From NCBI GenBank assembly GCA_021771915.1, contig JAETNY010000006.1, positions 1-64,000 on the forward strand: a stretch of DNA of 64,000 nt, in the 5' to 3' direction. Source of the DNA: Bacillota bacterium. GTDB lineage: Bacteria > Bacillota > Dehalobacteriia > UBA4068 > UBA4997. The position numbers were made by a program, and so were the translations under genes. Of this stretch, positions 43,013-51,243 are shown in pieces (positions within the stretch are counted from its first letter, which is position 1; each line of letters starts with the position of its first letter). The notes beneath the pieces were generated by a model. It was not told the origin of the DNA and did no database searches. It was given only the letters and a program-made list of their open reading frames with translations.

Positions 43013-43867
43013 ATGAAAATTATACTAATACTTTTAGCGCTGTTTGCATGCCTGCGTTTTGTGTGCAGCAATCGGCTGAAAACGGTTTTTTATCAACTGC
43101 CCAGCCCCAAAATCCAACAGCCCGTCCGACTGGCACTGTTAACCGATTTACACTCCTGCCTTTATGGCTCCAAACAGCAAAAACTGCTGCACGCTATTCA
43201 AAAACAGCAGCCGGCGCTAATTTTATTTGCCGGGGATATTTATGATGACAAATATCCAGGTATTAACACCGAACTCTTATTGCAAGGTTTACGGAACTAT
43301 ACCTGCTTTTACGCCAGCGGCAATCATGAATATCGCAGCCAACAACCCCTGCCGGCAGAAATTTTTCAGCTGCTCCGCACCTATGGTCTGAATATACTGC
43401 AAGGCAAGTGTGCAACAGTTTCCGCCAATGGCCAGCTGCTCAATATTTGCGGCGTAGACGACCCCAGCGTTCGGCTTTACAGCTATTACGACGACTCTAC
43501 GGAACAGCAGCTGGCGGCTATTGGTCAGGCCGATGCCAACGGCTGCTTTACTATCCTGCTGGCGCACCGACCGGAACGTATCAAACAGTACATGTGGTAT
43601 GGTTTCGATTTGGTGCTTTGTGGTCATGCGCACGGCGGTCAATGGCGCATACCCGGACTTATGAACGGTCTTTTTGCCCCCAATCAGGGACTTTTTCCGC
43701 CCTATGCCGGCGGCCGTTATCAGTTTGAACGAGGGCAAATGATTGTCAGCCGCGGCCTAGCTAAAAATCACCCATTTGTACCGCGTATTTTCAATCGACC
43801 AGAATTGGTGATTATTGATTTAATGCCACAAATCAACCAGCCGCTACTAAATGGTATGGCTGGTTGA
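43013..43867 (+). CDS. Membrane-anchored metallophosphoesterase (YkuE-like)
   Basis: A 284-residue calcineurin-like phosphoesterase. A short N-terminal hydrophobic segment (residues 2-15) anchors or exports it. Metal-binding motifs are LLTDLHSCLYG, FAGDIYDD, ASGNHEYRS, LAHRPE and CGHAHGGQWRIPG, in the order and spacing of the YkuE family. These enzymes may hydrolyse phospholipid head groups or nucleotides outside the membrane; in this position next to cls a lipid-related role is attractive but unproven. I use the ATG at 43013 behind CAGGA. Confidence 0.9.
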   Translation: MKIILILLALFACLRFVCSNRLKTVFYQLPSPKIQQPVRLALLTDLHSCLYGSKQQKLLHAIQKQQPALILFAGDIYDDKYPGINTELLLQGLRNYTCFYASGNHEYRSQQPLPAEIFQLLRTYGLNILQGKCATVSANGQLLNICGVDDPSVRLYSYYDDSTEQQLAAIGQADANGCFTILLAHRPERIKQYMWYGFDLVLCGHAHGGQWRIPGLMNGLFAPNQGLFPPYAGGRYQFERGQMIVSRGLAKNHPFVPRIFNRPELVIIDLMPQINQPLLNGMAG

Positions 43868-43908
43868 AAATAAAAGAACCGTTCAAAATTGAACGGTTCT
43901 TTTATTTT
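43868..43908. terminator. Bidirectional terminator
   Basis: A 17-18-bp perfect stem (AAATAAAAGAACCGTTC and its complement) with a short loop between the metallophosphoesterase and KamA-like genes, T-rich on both sides. It is followed by a TTATTTTATCTTATC-like AT repeat (43900-43940). Confidence 0.92.
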
Positions 43909-43939
43909 ATTTTATCTTATCTTATTCTTTTATTTTATC

Positions 43940-45037
43940 TTAACAGGGTAACTCCAGCCAGCACTGCTCCGGCTGCACCTGCTCCACAAATACGCGACTG
44001 GCGTCGGCCGCATTTTTGGCTTGATTAAACTTAAACAACATTTGCCCGTCTGGCATTTTACCAACAATCTCAACCTTGCCGCGCGGTGTAGACATGCAAT
44101 AACGCAGACACTTACCCACTCCATTCTGAGCGTTCTTAGCCGATTCCACAATATCCAAACCCTGCAACAGCGGCACCTGGAACTGCGCCTTAACACCACG
44201 CACTGGCCGGCACTGGAAAATATAATAAGGCGATACGCCAACTGCCGTTAACTCTCGCAGCAACTGCTTCAAAACCTCCGGGTCATCATTAACGCCCTTT
44301 AACAGAACTGTTTGATTGCGCAACATAATGCCAGCGCCAATAAAGAATTTAATAACCGCCTTGGCCTGCTCGGTCAGTTCTCTATGATGATTAAACTGAG
44401 TTATAACATAAAGCTGCTTACGCTTGGCATACTCTTTAAAAATATCCTGTAACTGCTGGTCCTGCAAAATTCGGTCTGGATAAACCACTGGCACCCGGGA
44501 ACCGAAACGAATAAAATCAAGCTGCGGCAACGCAGTCAATTCACGCAAATATTTTTCCAGCGTTGAATTGGATAACAACAGCGAATCACCACCGGAAACC
44601 AGAATATTAGTAATCTCCGGGTGAGCTTTGATATACTCCAGCATGGCGTCAAAATTCTGAGCAATCTCGTCCTCATTAGAACCAACCAGACGCTTACGGA
44701 AACAATGACGGCAATACATCGCACAACGATTAGTAGAAAGAATTAAAGCTGTTTCCCGATATTTATGCTGCAAACCAGTTATCACTGTGTTATCGGCCTC
44801 ACCACTGGTATCAAAATCGCCCGACATATCCGTTTCCGTCAAAGAAGGAATACACATACGCTTTATAGGGTCGTTGGGATTTTGCCAATCTATCAATGAT
44901 AAGTAATATTGAGGAATTGCCATTGGGTAAACGTCCAAAATGCTTTGCAAGCTGGCTTCTTCGTCCGCGGAAAGCCCCATAAAACCGCTGATTTCAGCAG
45001 CTTGCGTGTAAACCTTATTTTTTTTCTGCTCTGTCAT
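43940..45037 (-). CDS. KamA-family radical SAM aminomutase-like protein
   Basis: A 365-residue radical SAM enzyme of the lysine 2,3-aminomutase family. The cluster motif is CAMYCRHC in STNRCAMYCRHCFRKRL, followed by ILVSGGDSLLL (SAM binding), FGSRVPVVYPDRI, and QTVLLKGVNDDPEVL. The family also includes EF-P lysyl-modifying EpmB and glutamate aminomutases. At 365 residues it is shorter than canonical KamA (about 415), and I cannot tell the substrate. AGGAGG precedes the ATG. It lies after dxs with a long hairpin between. Confidence 0.88.
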   Translation of the reverse strand: MTEQKKNKVYTQAAEISGFMGLSADEEASLQSILDVYPMAIPQYYLSLIDWQNPNDPIKRMCIPSLTETDMSGDFDTSGEADNTVITGLQHKYRETALILSTNRCAMYCRHCFRKRLVGSNEDEIAQNFDAMLEYIKAHPEITNILVSGGDSLLLSNSTLEKYLRELTALPQLDFIRFGSRVPVVYPDRILQDQQLQDIFKEYAKRKQLYVITQFNHHRELTEQAKAVIKFFIGAGIMLRNQTVLLKGVNDDPEVLKQLLRELTAVGVSPYYIFQCRPVRGVKAQFQVPLLQGLDIVESAKNAQNGVGKCLRYCMSTPRGKVEIVGKMPDGQMLFKFNQAKNAADASRVFVEQVQPEQCWLELPC

Positions 45038-45147
45038 TTTGTCACCTCCTCTTAAAAAGTTTATTTTTCTCCCAAAAACAACAAAAGATATAAAATTATA
45101 CTATGGCTAAATAGATTATATCATACTATTATTAAATCAATATTAAC

Positions 45148-45183
45148 TATCCGATACAATATTAGCAAATATCGTATCGGATA
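45148..45183 (-). terminator. Hairpin after dxs
   Basis: TATCCGATAC (45148-45157) pairs with GTATCGGATA (45174-45183), extended by AATATT/AAATAT inside. The T-tract on the minus strand is poor, so termination may be partial. Confidence 0.6.
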
Positions 45184-45204
45184 ATAACAAAATTTAACAA
45201 ATTT

Positions 45205-47076
45205 TTATAACTGCCAACGCTGCATAATACGTTCACCCAGCTGTTCCGGCAATAGATTATAACGCGCAAAAAGCTGCTCCGGCTTACCATGTGGTATAAA
45301 CTCCGCCGGAAAAGCCGCCAATTCAACTTCCGCCGCAATTCCCCGGGATTGCAACAGCGCCAGAATATTCTCGCCAACGCCGCCGGATATCACGCCGTTT
45401 TCCCAAACTACCAACCGGCCAAAGCTTTGCGCAAAATCACAAAGCAATTCTTCATCTAAAGGCTTGGCAAAACGCAAATCAGCCACAGCCGCCGTCACAC
45501 TACGCTCCGCCAGCCAATCAGCCAACGCCAGACTATTCTGCACCATATCACCCACCGCTAAAATACCCAGTTTAGCCTGCGGCGGCCGCCGCAAAATTTC
45601 GCCCTTACCCCAAACCAACGGTTGAAGCGGATACTGGGCCAAAGTTGGCGCAGAGCCGCGCGGATAACGCAAAGCTACTGGCTGACCAAGCTGCAAAGCA
45701 TAATCAAGCATTTGCTGCAAAGCGGCGGCGTCACGCGGCGCCAAAACCGTCATATTGGGCATAGCGCAAAGCATGGATAAATCAAACAAACCCTGATGTG
45801 TTTCACCGTCCTCGCCAACCAGACCAGCGCGGTCAATCGCCAAAACCACAGGCGAATTAGCCAGACAAATATCCTGAAACAGCTGGTCATAGGCGCGCTG
45901 CAAAAAAGTTGAATAAACCGCCACCACCGGCCGCAGACCGCGCGCCGCCATTGCGCCGGCAAAGGTCAGCATATGCTGCTCCGCAATACCCACATCGTAA
46001 AAACGCTCTGGAAAACGCTTCTGAAAAGCTGCCAGCCCTGTACCGTCTGGCATGGCCGCCGTTACGGCCACCAATCGTGGCTCCGCCTCGGCCAGCTTTA
46101 AAAGCTGTTCCGCAAAATAATCCGTCCAGCTGGGCGGCTTGGGCGATGTTTGTCCTGTTAGCAAATCAAAACTGCCAATACCATGAAATTTGGTCGGGTC
46201 AGCCTCGGCCGGCCCATAGCCCCTGCCCTTTTGCGTAATGACATGAATTAACACCGGCTTTTCAATCTGCCCAGCCAAACGCAATGTTTCCAACAATTCA
46301 GCAATATTATGACCGTCTACCGGCCCCAGATAAACGAAGCCCATTTCCTCGAACAAAACGCCGCGCACTAGAAAATATTTAACAGCATCACGAAATCGTT
46401 CCAGTCCATAATAAAACGACTTGCCCAAGCGCTTGCGTTTCAGCAAAAACCGGGTCAGCCTGTCTTTCAAATGCCGATATCGCTTGTTGGAGCGCAGACG
46501 CATTAAATATTTGCTCATCGCACCAACATTTTCCGCAATCGACATTTCATTATCATTCAAAATAACCGTAAACGGCAGACGCAAATCGCCGCCATGATTT
46601 AGGGCTTCATAAACCATGCCGCCGCTCATCGCTCCATCGCCAATCACAGCAAATACCTTTTTTTGCTGCCCCAGCTGCCTGGCCGCCTGACTGATACCAA
46701 CCGCCACTGAAATAGACGTGCTGCTATGCCCGGAAACATAAGAATCTGCCGGGTTTTCATGCGGCTTAGGAAAACCGCTTAAGCCGTCCAGCCGGCGCAG
46801 CGTATCAAACTGCTCTCGCCGGCCCGATAACAGCTTATGAGCATAACACTGATGCCCCACGTCCCAGACAATTTCATCAGGCCCCGGCGCCAAATCCAGA
46901 TAATAATGCATAGCTATAGTCAACTCTACAATCCCCAGATTAGAGGCCAAATGGCCGCCGTTCTGGCTGACAACACGCAGAATTTCCTGCCGCAGTTCCG
47001 CCGCCAAAACCTCCAGCTGAGCCTGATTTAGCTTTTTAACATCGGCTGAATTGTTAATTTGCTCCAAAACTACCAT
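45205..47076 (-). CDS. dxs: 1-deoxy-D-xylulose-5-phosphate synthase
   Basis: First enzyme of the MEP isoprenoid pathway, joining pyruvate and glyceraldehyde 3-phosphate with thiamine diphosphate. The 623 residues contain SNLGIVELTIAMHYYLD, the ThDP motif VIGDGAMSGGMVYEALNHGG with its distal Asn (NDNEMSIAENVGAM), GRGYGPAEADPTKFHG, and the transketolase-like central domain (DVGIAEQHMLTFAGAMA). AAGGGAAAA lies upstream. It is the third member of the OLE RNA-oapA-dxs unit; linkage of OLE to isoprenoid genes is a known feature of that RNA. Confidence 0.96.
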   Translation of the reverse strand: MVVLEQINNSADVKKLNQAQLEVLAAELRQEILRVVSQNGGHLASNLGIVELTIAMHYYLDLAPGPDEIVWDVGHQCYAHKLLSGRREQFDTLRRLDGLSGFPKPHENPADSYVSGHSSTSISVAVGISQAARQLGQQKKVFAVIGDGAMSGGMVYEALNHGGDLRLPFTVILNDNEMSIAENVGAMSKYLMRLRSNKRYRHLKDRLTRFLLKRKRLGKSFYYGLERFRDAVKYFLVRGVLFEEMGFVYLGPVDGHNIAELLETLRLAGQIEKPVLIHVITQKGRGYGPAEADPTKFHGIGSFDLLTGQTSPKPPSWTDYFAEQLLKLAEAEPRLVAVTAAMPDGTGLAAFQKRFPERFYDVGIAEQHMLTFAGAMAARGLRPVVAVYSTFLQRAYDQLFQDICLANSPVVLAIDRAGLVGEDGETHQGLFDLSMLCAMPNMTVLAPRDAAALQQMLDYALQLGQPVALRYPRGSAPTLAQYPLQPLVWGKGEILRRPPQAKLGILAVGDMVQNSLALADWLAERSVTAAVADLRFAKPLDEELLCDFAQSFGRLVVWENGVISGGVGENILALLQSRGIAAEVELAAFPAEFIPHGKPEQLFARYNLLPEQLGERIMQRWQL

Positions 47077-47166
47077 TGTTTTTCTATTTTCCCTTGATTA
47101 TCCTTAAGTTTTTAAATTAAAAACTTTTTCTTATCCCAAAATATACCCAATTATTGCTGTTTAATG

Positions 47167-47784
47167 CTATCTTTCCGTTTGATGCTGCTTCAAATAATAG
47201 CGCAAAACCTCTGGCCAATCCAGCAAACGGCCAACATTAAAAATAATATGGTCGGCTTTCTCAATGGCAAAGCTTTTACCCAAAGCCTTACCGGCTACGG
47301 TCATAGCCGCAATACAGCCGGCGATACCCACGCTAACCAGCAGACCGCGCGTGCCGCCGGAAGTTGTTAAAACCGCCGCCAGAGCCGTACCAATACCACC
47401 AGAAACCGTACCGCAAACGTCGCCAATTACGTCGTTACATATATTGGCCACCCGGCTGGCATTTCTAGTCAGCAGCAGCGCTTTTTTGGCTCCGGGAATT
47501 TTACGCGAAGCCTTGGCATTCAAATGCGTCTGACCGCAAACGGAAACGGCCGTACCGATAATATCAAAGAAAACGCCAATCAAAACCACCAGCATCAAAA
47601 CCGTAAAGCCCAGCCAAAAAGATTCCATATTGGCCAGCACAAAGGTTGACACCAGAGAAATCAGGCAGGCACAAAAAAAAGTGCTGACGAAAACAACCAA
47701 TGTGTAAACGGCCGCACTGTTCTGCTTAGTATTTGTTTTACCGCCGTTTTTCGCGGCAGGTTTTTTGTCTGACTTGTCTGACAA
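47167..47784 (-). CDS. oapA: OLE-associated membrane protein OapA
   Basis: A 205-residue membrane protein with four hydrophobic segments (about 27-50, 55-82, 128-145, 150-170), separated by a polar loop containing LTRNASRVANICNDVIGD. The family is related to the DUF21/CNNM transmembrane domain and is sometimes labelled a Mg2+/Co2+ transporter. In OLE-carrying bacteria its homologue OapA binds OLE RNA and places it in the membrane. The basic, Lys/Asn-rich N-terminal tail (residues 1-24) could contact RNA. The start is TTG behind GGAG. The gene follows directly after the candidate OLE RNA and precedes dxs. The assignment rests on size, topology and context; no search was run. Confidence 0.82.
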   Translation of the reverse strand: MSDKSDKKPAAKNGGKTNTKQNSAAVYTLVVFVSTFFCACLISLVSTFVLANMESFWLGFTVLMLVVLIGVFFDIIGTAVSVCGQTHLNAKASRKIPGAKKALLLTRNASRVANICNDVIGDVCGTVSGGIGTALAAVLTTSGGTRGLLVSVGIAGCIAAMTVAGKALGKSFAIEKADHIIFNVGRLLDWPEVLRYYLKQHQTER

Positions 47785-47825
47785 ATTTTTTCCACTCCAT
47801 ATTTTATTATTATTAAATAAAAATA

Positions 47826-48425
47826 ATATGTGACAATCACCAGGTAAACTTTATGGCTTAGGTCTGGCAAGGTTTCCTATTGGCCACGCCACCGCGTCAC
47901 CGCTGTGGCGGTTCCCTCTTACGGGCCAATCTGAGGCGTTGCCGCAACTCAGCGCCAAATCACCACTTAGTCCATACTATAATCCCTGATGACATCAGTC
48001 TAGGAGCTTTCCTCAACGCCACAAACCACATTTTTAGCCTCTTTTGCAACAATGGTTTCATCAAAGTCTCCGCCAGTCTGGTCAAACCGGTCAGTCTTTG
48101 TTTTTAAGCCCCTAAAAAAGAGGCAATCCACCAGTGCCACTCAAGGCAGGCTACACTGCACCCAGCATTTAACCGAATGCAGGTTTAATCCCAAGCCATA
48201 GTTATCATGCCTGACCAAAGACATCTCCCCACGCACTTGGGTCTCCACGGAAATTGGGTCGGCTTCCACATGCCGTTGCAGAGCGCCCAAAAACCTTAAC
48301 TCCCACTACCAGCCCCCGACTGGGCGTCAGAAGCCAGCACCAGAAACTTCATCGATGTGCCCTTAACGGATTTTTAGCCCCGTCTTCAAAATGCAGCGTG
48401 ACGACTAGAATACTGTGTCACATAT
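47826..48425 (-). ncRNA. ole: OLE RNA (Ornate Large Extremophilic RNA), candidate
   Basis: A 600-nt ORF-free, GC-richer region. Its ends pair: ATATGTGACA at 48425-48416 on the minus strand against TGTCACATAT at 47835-47826, a perfect 10-bp closing stem. Inside are nested hairpins, such as ATTGGCC/GGCCAAT (47879-47885 with 47924-47930) around CGCCAC/GTGGCG (47887-47892 with 47905-47910), CTGAG/CTCAG (47931-47952), and CTGAT-GAC-ATCAG near 47986. A perfect promoter lies just upstream and oapA and dxs just downstream. Length (known OLE about 600 nt), secondary structure and the adjacent OapA all fit. RNase P, tmRNA and 6S signatures are absent. In other bacteria OLE with OapA forms a membrane ribonucleoprotein linked to stress tolerance. 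Confidence 0.85.
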
Positions 48426-48433
48426 CATTTCTT

Positions 48434-48462
48434 ATTATAACATAGCCAAAAAGTTTTGTCAA
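48434..48462 (-). promoter_or_regulatory. Consensus promoter of OLE RNA-oapA(-dxs)
   Basis: On the minus strand TTGACA (48462-48457), a 17-nt spacer and TATAAT (48439-48434), both perfect. The expected start at about 48427 coincides with the start of the OLE closing stem. Confidence 0.93.
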
Positions 48463-48552
48463 CTTCTTAAAAGCCTGCCCAACCCCAGTTTTGGCCACAT
48501 AAAATTGATTTCTTTCGACAAACCAATATAAGCGCCCAACGACAAGCCAAAT

Positions 48553-48906
48553 TTACCAATGCAAAAAATCTTCAATCAAATCCATTGTTCCTGTTGCAGA
48601 AATCGTCAAAAGCAAAAAACTGCAAGCACAATCCATAGATGCATGTTTTTTCAACCAAACCTGCGCAGCCTGATACAAGCGGCGGCGCTTATCCGCACTC
48701 ACCGCCTCCGCCGGCGCAACCCAACTATCCGCGCCGCGATATTTAACCTCAACAAAATAAATAACTCCGCCTTTGCGGCAGATTATATCAATCTCTCCTC
48801 GGCCGCCCCGGAAATTACGCTGCAAAATCTCATAACCCTGCGCCTGCAAAAAGGCCGCCGCCCTGTCCTCGGCCTGCCGCCCCAGCTGCGCGCTCAATCT
48901 GCCCAT
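48553..48906 (-). CDS. yraN: YraN-family endonuclease-like protein (UPF0102)
   Basis: A 117-residue protein with the PD-(D/E)XK-like core GRGEIDIICRKGGVIYFVEVKYR, the Asp and Glu-x-Lys pattern of the YraN family of presumed nucleases, next to Holliday-junction resolvase-like folds. It starts with GRQAEDRAAAFLQAQGYEILQRNFR, also typical. AAAGGGGCG precedes the ATG. Its order after rnhB and a small membrane protein is common in Clostridia. Substrate unknown. Confidence 0.92.
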   Translation of the reverse strand: MGRLSAQLGRQAEDRAAAFLQAQGYEILQRNFRGGRGEIDIICRKGGVIYFVEVKYRGADSWVAPAEAVSADKRRRLYQAAQVWLKKHASMDCACSFLLLTISATGTMDLIEDFLHW

Positions 48907-48917
48907 ATAACGCCCCT

Positions 48918-49097
48918 TTATCCTTCACTCCGTCCATTGATTTTTACGCTATCCGCGTCTATGCCCACATAATCCAAAGGCGCTCCGCTCTTAAGCATCT
49001 TATGCGGCGTAAAAGGCAGCATTACCGCCAGCAAAATCAGCAGCGCCAGTGTAATTTTCAACCAATGCAGCCAAAATCTATATCCATATATCTTCAT
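48918..49097 (-). CDS. 59-residue small membrane protein
   Basis: A short reading frame exactly between rnhB and yraN. Its ATG (49097-49095) immediately follows the rnhB stop TAG and has AAGGGG 6 nt upstream, inside rnhB. The product has a basic start (MKIYGYRFWLHWLKI), one hydrophobic helix of about 20 residues (LALLILLAVMLPF), then a polar tail of about 27 residues containing YVGIDADSVKING. One membrane helix with the tail probably outside. No family known to me. Its overlap with rnhB and spacing to yraN (11 nt) argue for expression. Confidence 0.65.
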   Translation of the reverse strand: MKIYGYRFWLHWLKITLALLILLAVMLPFTPHKMLKSGAPLDYVGIDADSVKINGRSEG

Positions 49098-49859
49098 CTA
49101 TTCCCCTTTAATCGGCCGTAAAACAAAACTGCGCCGGTGTATCGGTGAGCGACCCAGCGCAAAAACTGCGCGCTTATGTTCTATGGTCGGATAACCGGCA
49201 TGCTGCGCCAGATTATAACCAGGATACTTTTCATCATAAATCTGCATCATTCTATCCCGATGGCATTTGGCCAAAATGCTGGCCGCGGCAATGCTCATAC
49301 TTTTAGCGTCACCCTTAATCAGCGCTGTCTGCGGCAGCTGGGCATATTCACGCAAATTCTGCCACAAGGCTGCCGACGGCAGCTTCATATCCGCCAGGCG
49401 TAAAGCGTCCAGCAGCAAATGTTGCGGTTTTAAAGGCAGCTTATACAAGGCGCGCAACATAGCCAATTTGGTGGCCTGCAATATATTATAGCGGTCAATC
49501 TCCCACACACCAACCGCCGCCACCGCCCATGCCAGCGCCGCCTGCTTAATCAGCGGTTCCAGCGCATAGCGTTTTTTGGCGGAAAGCTTTTTTGAGTCGT
49601 CAACCCCAGCCAACCAACAGCCCGGCCGCCAAATTACAGCCGCCGTCACCACCGGCCCGGCAATCGGCCCCCGGCCAACCTCGTCTAACCCGGCCACCAA
49701 CTCCGCGCCGCTCTGCCAAAGCGTTTGCTCACAGGTCAGCATCTGCTTTAAACGCTCCATTTCTGCTGATTCGTCGCTTGCCAAAGCCGCCTTATCAATC
49801 TCGCCGCCACCCTGTCCAGCCAGCTGCCAAGCCTCAGCCGGCAAATCTCCAACCTGCAT
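49098..49859 (-). CDS. rnhB: Ribonuclease HII
   Basis: Removes ribonucleotides from RNA-DNA hybrids. The 253-residue enzyme has LVAGLDEVGRGPIAGPVV with catalytic Asp and Glu, LDDSKKLSAKKR-like WLAGVDDSKKLSAKKRY, LLLDALRL, and KGDAKSMSIAAASILAKCHRDR with the later catalytic residues. An N-terminal extension of about 50 residues of low conservation resembles that of Bacillus RnhB. I use the ATG at 49859, 6 nt from GAGG; a TTG six bases earlier is in frame. Confidence 0.95.
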   Translation of the reverse strand: MQVGDLPAEAWQLAGQGGGEIDKAALASDESAEMERLKQMLTCEQTLWQSGAELVAGLDEVGRGPIAGPVVTAAVIWRPGCWLAGVDDSKKLSAKKRYALEPLIKQAALAWAVAAVGVWEIDRYNILQATKLAMLRALYKLPLKPQHLLLDALRLADMKLPSAALWQNLREYAQLPQTALIKGDAKSMSIAAASILAKCHRDRMMQIYDEKYPGYNLAQHAGYPTIEHKRAVFALGRSPIHRRSFVLRPIKGE

Positions 49860-49871
49860 ATACAACCTCGC

Positions 49872-50735
49872 TCATATCTCGTCCAAAGTAAAACTACCAA
49901 TTTTGCCATTACGAAACTCTGCCAGCAACAGCCGCGCCGTTTCCTCCAAACGCACCACGCCACCAGCCGCCAACAGCCCCCTGGCCCGGCCAATCGCTTC
50001 CAGAACCATTTCTGGCGGCTGACCGGTCAAATCTGCCACAGCCAGCTTATAACGCGCCGCCAATTCCGCCGCACCATGCTGCGTCAGCCATTCCACCAGT
50101 TGCAGCGAAACCTGATAATAATCATAAACCGTTTCACTAATCGCCCCGGTTACCGCCAAACGAAAAGCCACCTCTGGCTGCTCAAATTTCGGCCAAAGAA
50201 CGCCGGGCGTATCCAAAAGTTCTATCTGCTCGCCCAGCCGCACCCACTGTTTGCCACGCGTAACCCCCGGTTTATTGCCGGTTTTGCTGACCGCCTTGGG
50301 CAGAAGCGAATTAATCAAAGTACTTTTGCCGGTGTTCGGTGAACCAACCACCATAACTCGAACCGGCCGCCGCCGCCGACCCTTGGCCGCCAACTCCGCA
50401 AACAGAGGCTCCGCTGCCTGCATAATCTGCCGCTCCAAAACCTTAACGCCCTGCGTTTGCTGCGCATTAATGGCCACCGCCCCCACGCAGCCCGGAAAAC
50501 GCTGCGGCAAAGCCGTCAGCCAGCGCTTAGTTGCCGCGCTATCAGCCAAATCACGCTTGTTAAGCACCATTAAAACCGGTTTTTGGCGCAAAATCTTATC
50601 AAAATCCGGATTATAGCTTGATTTTGGTATTCGCGCGTCCAACACCACCAGCGACAAATCAACAATCCGCATGTCTTCCTGCATCAGGCGCTTGGCCTTG
50701 GCCATATGCCCCGGATACCACTGTATAACTGTCAT
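49872..50735 (-). CDS. rbgA: Ribosome biogenesis GTPase RbgA (YlqF)
   Basis: A circularly permuted GTPase for late 50S assembly. In the 287 residues, the G4 motif VLNKRDLAD comes first (about 58-66), followed by G1 GSPNTGKSTLINSLL and G3 DTPGVLWPKFE, and a C-terminal RNA-binding domain. The start IQWYPGHMAKAKRLMQEDM is the family hallmark. An AGGAG lies 6 nt before the ATG. A TATAAT at about 50762-50767 with TTGTGA 16 nt upstream, at the edge of repeat copy B, may be its promoter. Confidence 0.95.
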   Translation of the reverse strand: MTVIQWYPGHMAKAKRLMQEDMRIVDLSLVVLDARIPKSSYNPDFDKILRQKPVLMVLNKRDLADSAATKRWLTALPQRFPGCVGAVAINAQQTQGVKVLERQIMQAAEPLFAELAAKGRRRRPVRVMVVGSPNTGKSTLINSLLPKAVSKTGNKPGVTRGKQWVRLGEQIELLDTPGVLWPKFEQPEVAFRLAVTGAISETVYDYYQVSLQLVEWLTQHGAAELAARYKLAVADLTGQPPEMVLEAIGRARGLLAAGGVVRLEETARLLLAEFRNGKIGSFTLDEI

Positions 50736-50776
50736 ATTGTTACTCCTGTATTCTTATTTAATTATACCATAATTAT

Positions 50777-50845
50777 ATTTGTTCACAATGGGTTCTGCCA
50801 GCGCCCTTTAGGCTTGGCAATCGTCTTTGTTAACATTATATCATA
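50777..50845 (-). repeat. Dispersed 69-nt intergenic element, copy B
   Basis: The second copy, 57 of 69 positions identical to 18118-18186 and in the same orientation. Read on the minus strand it starts with TGATATAATG, which overlaps the last codons and stop of the XRE gene at 50841, keeps GATTGCC and AAAGGGCGCTGGCAGA, and ends TTGTGAACAAAT about 42 nt before rbgA. The outer helix is weaker than in copy A (one mismatch), the inner TGCCA/TGGCA is kept. Confidence 0.7.
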
Positions 50846-51137
50846 AATCTGTTTTTTCTGCATCTGATTTTTGCCTGATTTTTTTTCTTTTCTTCATTGG
50901 TGCTTCAGGAATGTTAATTTCTATGCCGATTGACTTCAAATACTCATCTCGGCCGAGCAGATAATCAACAGGTATATTAAAAATATCAGCCAGCAGAACC
51001 AAAGTTTCCAGCGGCGGCTTGGTATCCCCCTGCTCATATTTCTGATAAGCTCCCAAAGTCATATTTAACAAGTCGGCCATATTCTGTTGAGTATATTTAT
51101 TATATAGACGAAGTGTACGTATTCGTTTGTTCAACAT
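50841..51137 (-). CDS. XRE-family regulator
   Basis: A 98-residue regulator with an N-terminal helix-turn-helix (IRTLRLYNKYTQQNMADLLNMTLGAYQKYEQGDTKP, then LETLVLLADIFNIPVDYLLGRDEYL) and a Lys/Arg-rich C-terminal tail (PMKKRKKIRQKS). The ATG at 51137 follows TTGGAGGA. Its stop codon lies in repeat copy B, so the last codons belong to the element. It diverges from a small coiled-coil protein gene, with a palindrome between them. Confidence 0.87.
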   Translation of the reverse strand: MLNKRIRTLRLYNKYTQQNMADLLNMTLGAYQKYEQGDTKPPLETLVLLADIFNIPVDYLLGRDEYLKSIGIEINIPEAPMKKRKKIRQKSDAEKTDL

Positions 51138-51153
51138 TTTATCCTCCAAGGTA

Positions 51154-51215
51154 TTGACATCACATAAAAATTATAATATAATACATATAAATTTGATACA
51201 TCTAATCAAGATGTA
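51154..51215 (+). promoter_or_regulatory. Perfect promoter and palindrome upstream of the coiled-coil gene
   Basis: TTGACA (51154-51159), 17-nt spacer, TATAAT (51177-51182). Downstream, TACATCT-AATCA-AGATGTA (51197-51215) is a 7-bp inverted repeat placed in the early transcribed region, a candidate operator for the divergent XRE protein. Confidence 0.75.
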
Positions 51216-51243
51216 ATATAAACGCAATAAGGAAGGAAGAAAC

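Noticed and set aside
47826-48425. RNase P RNA, tmRNA or 6S RNA as identity of the noncoding region
   Set aside because: No tRNA-like ends or tag reading frame (tmRNA) and no RNase P core motifs. GAGGAAAG occurs once but without the conserved GUCC that follows in RNase P RNA. Position next to an OapA-like gene favours OLE.
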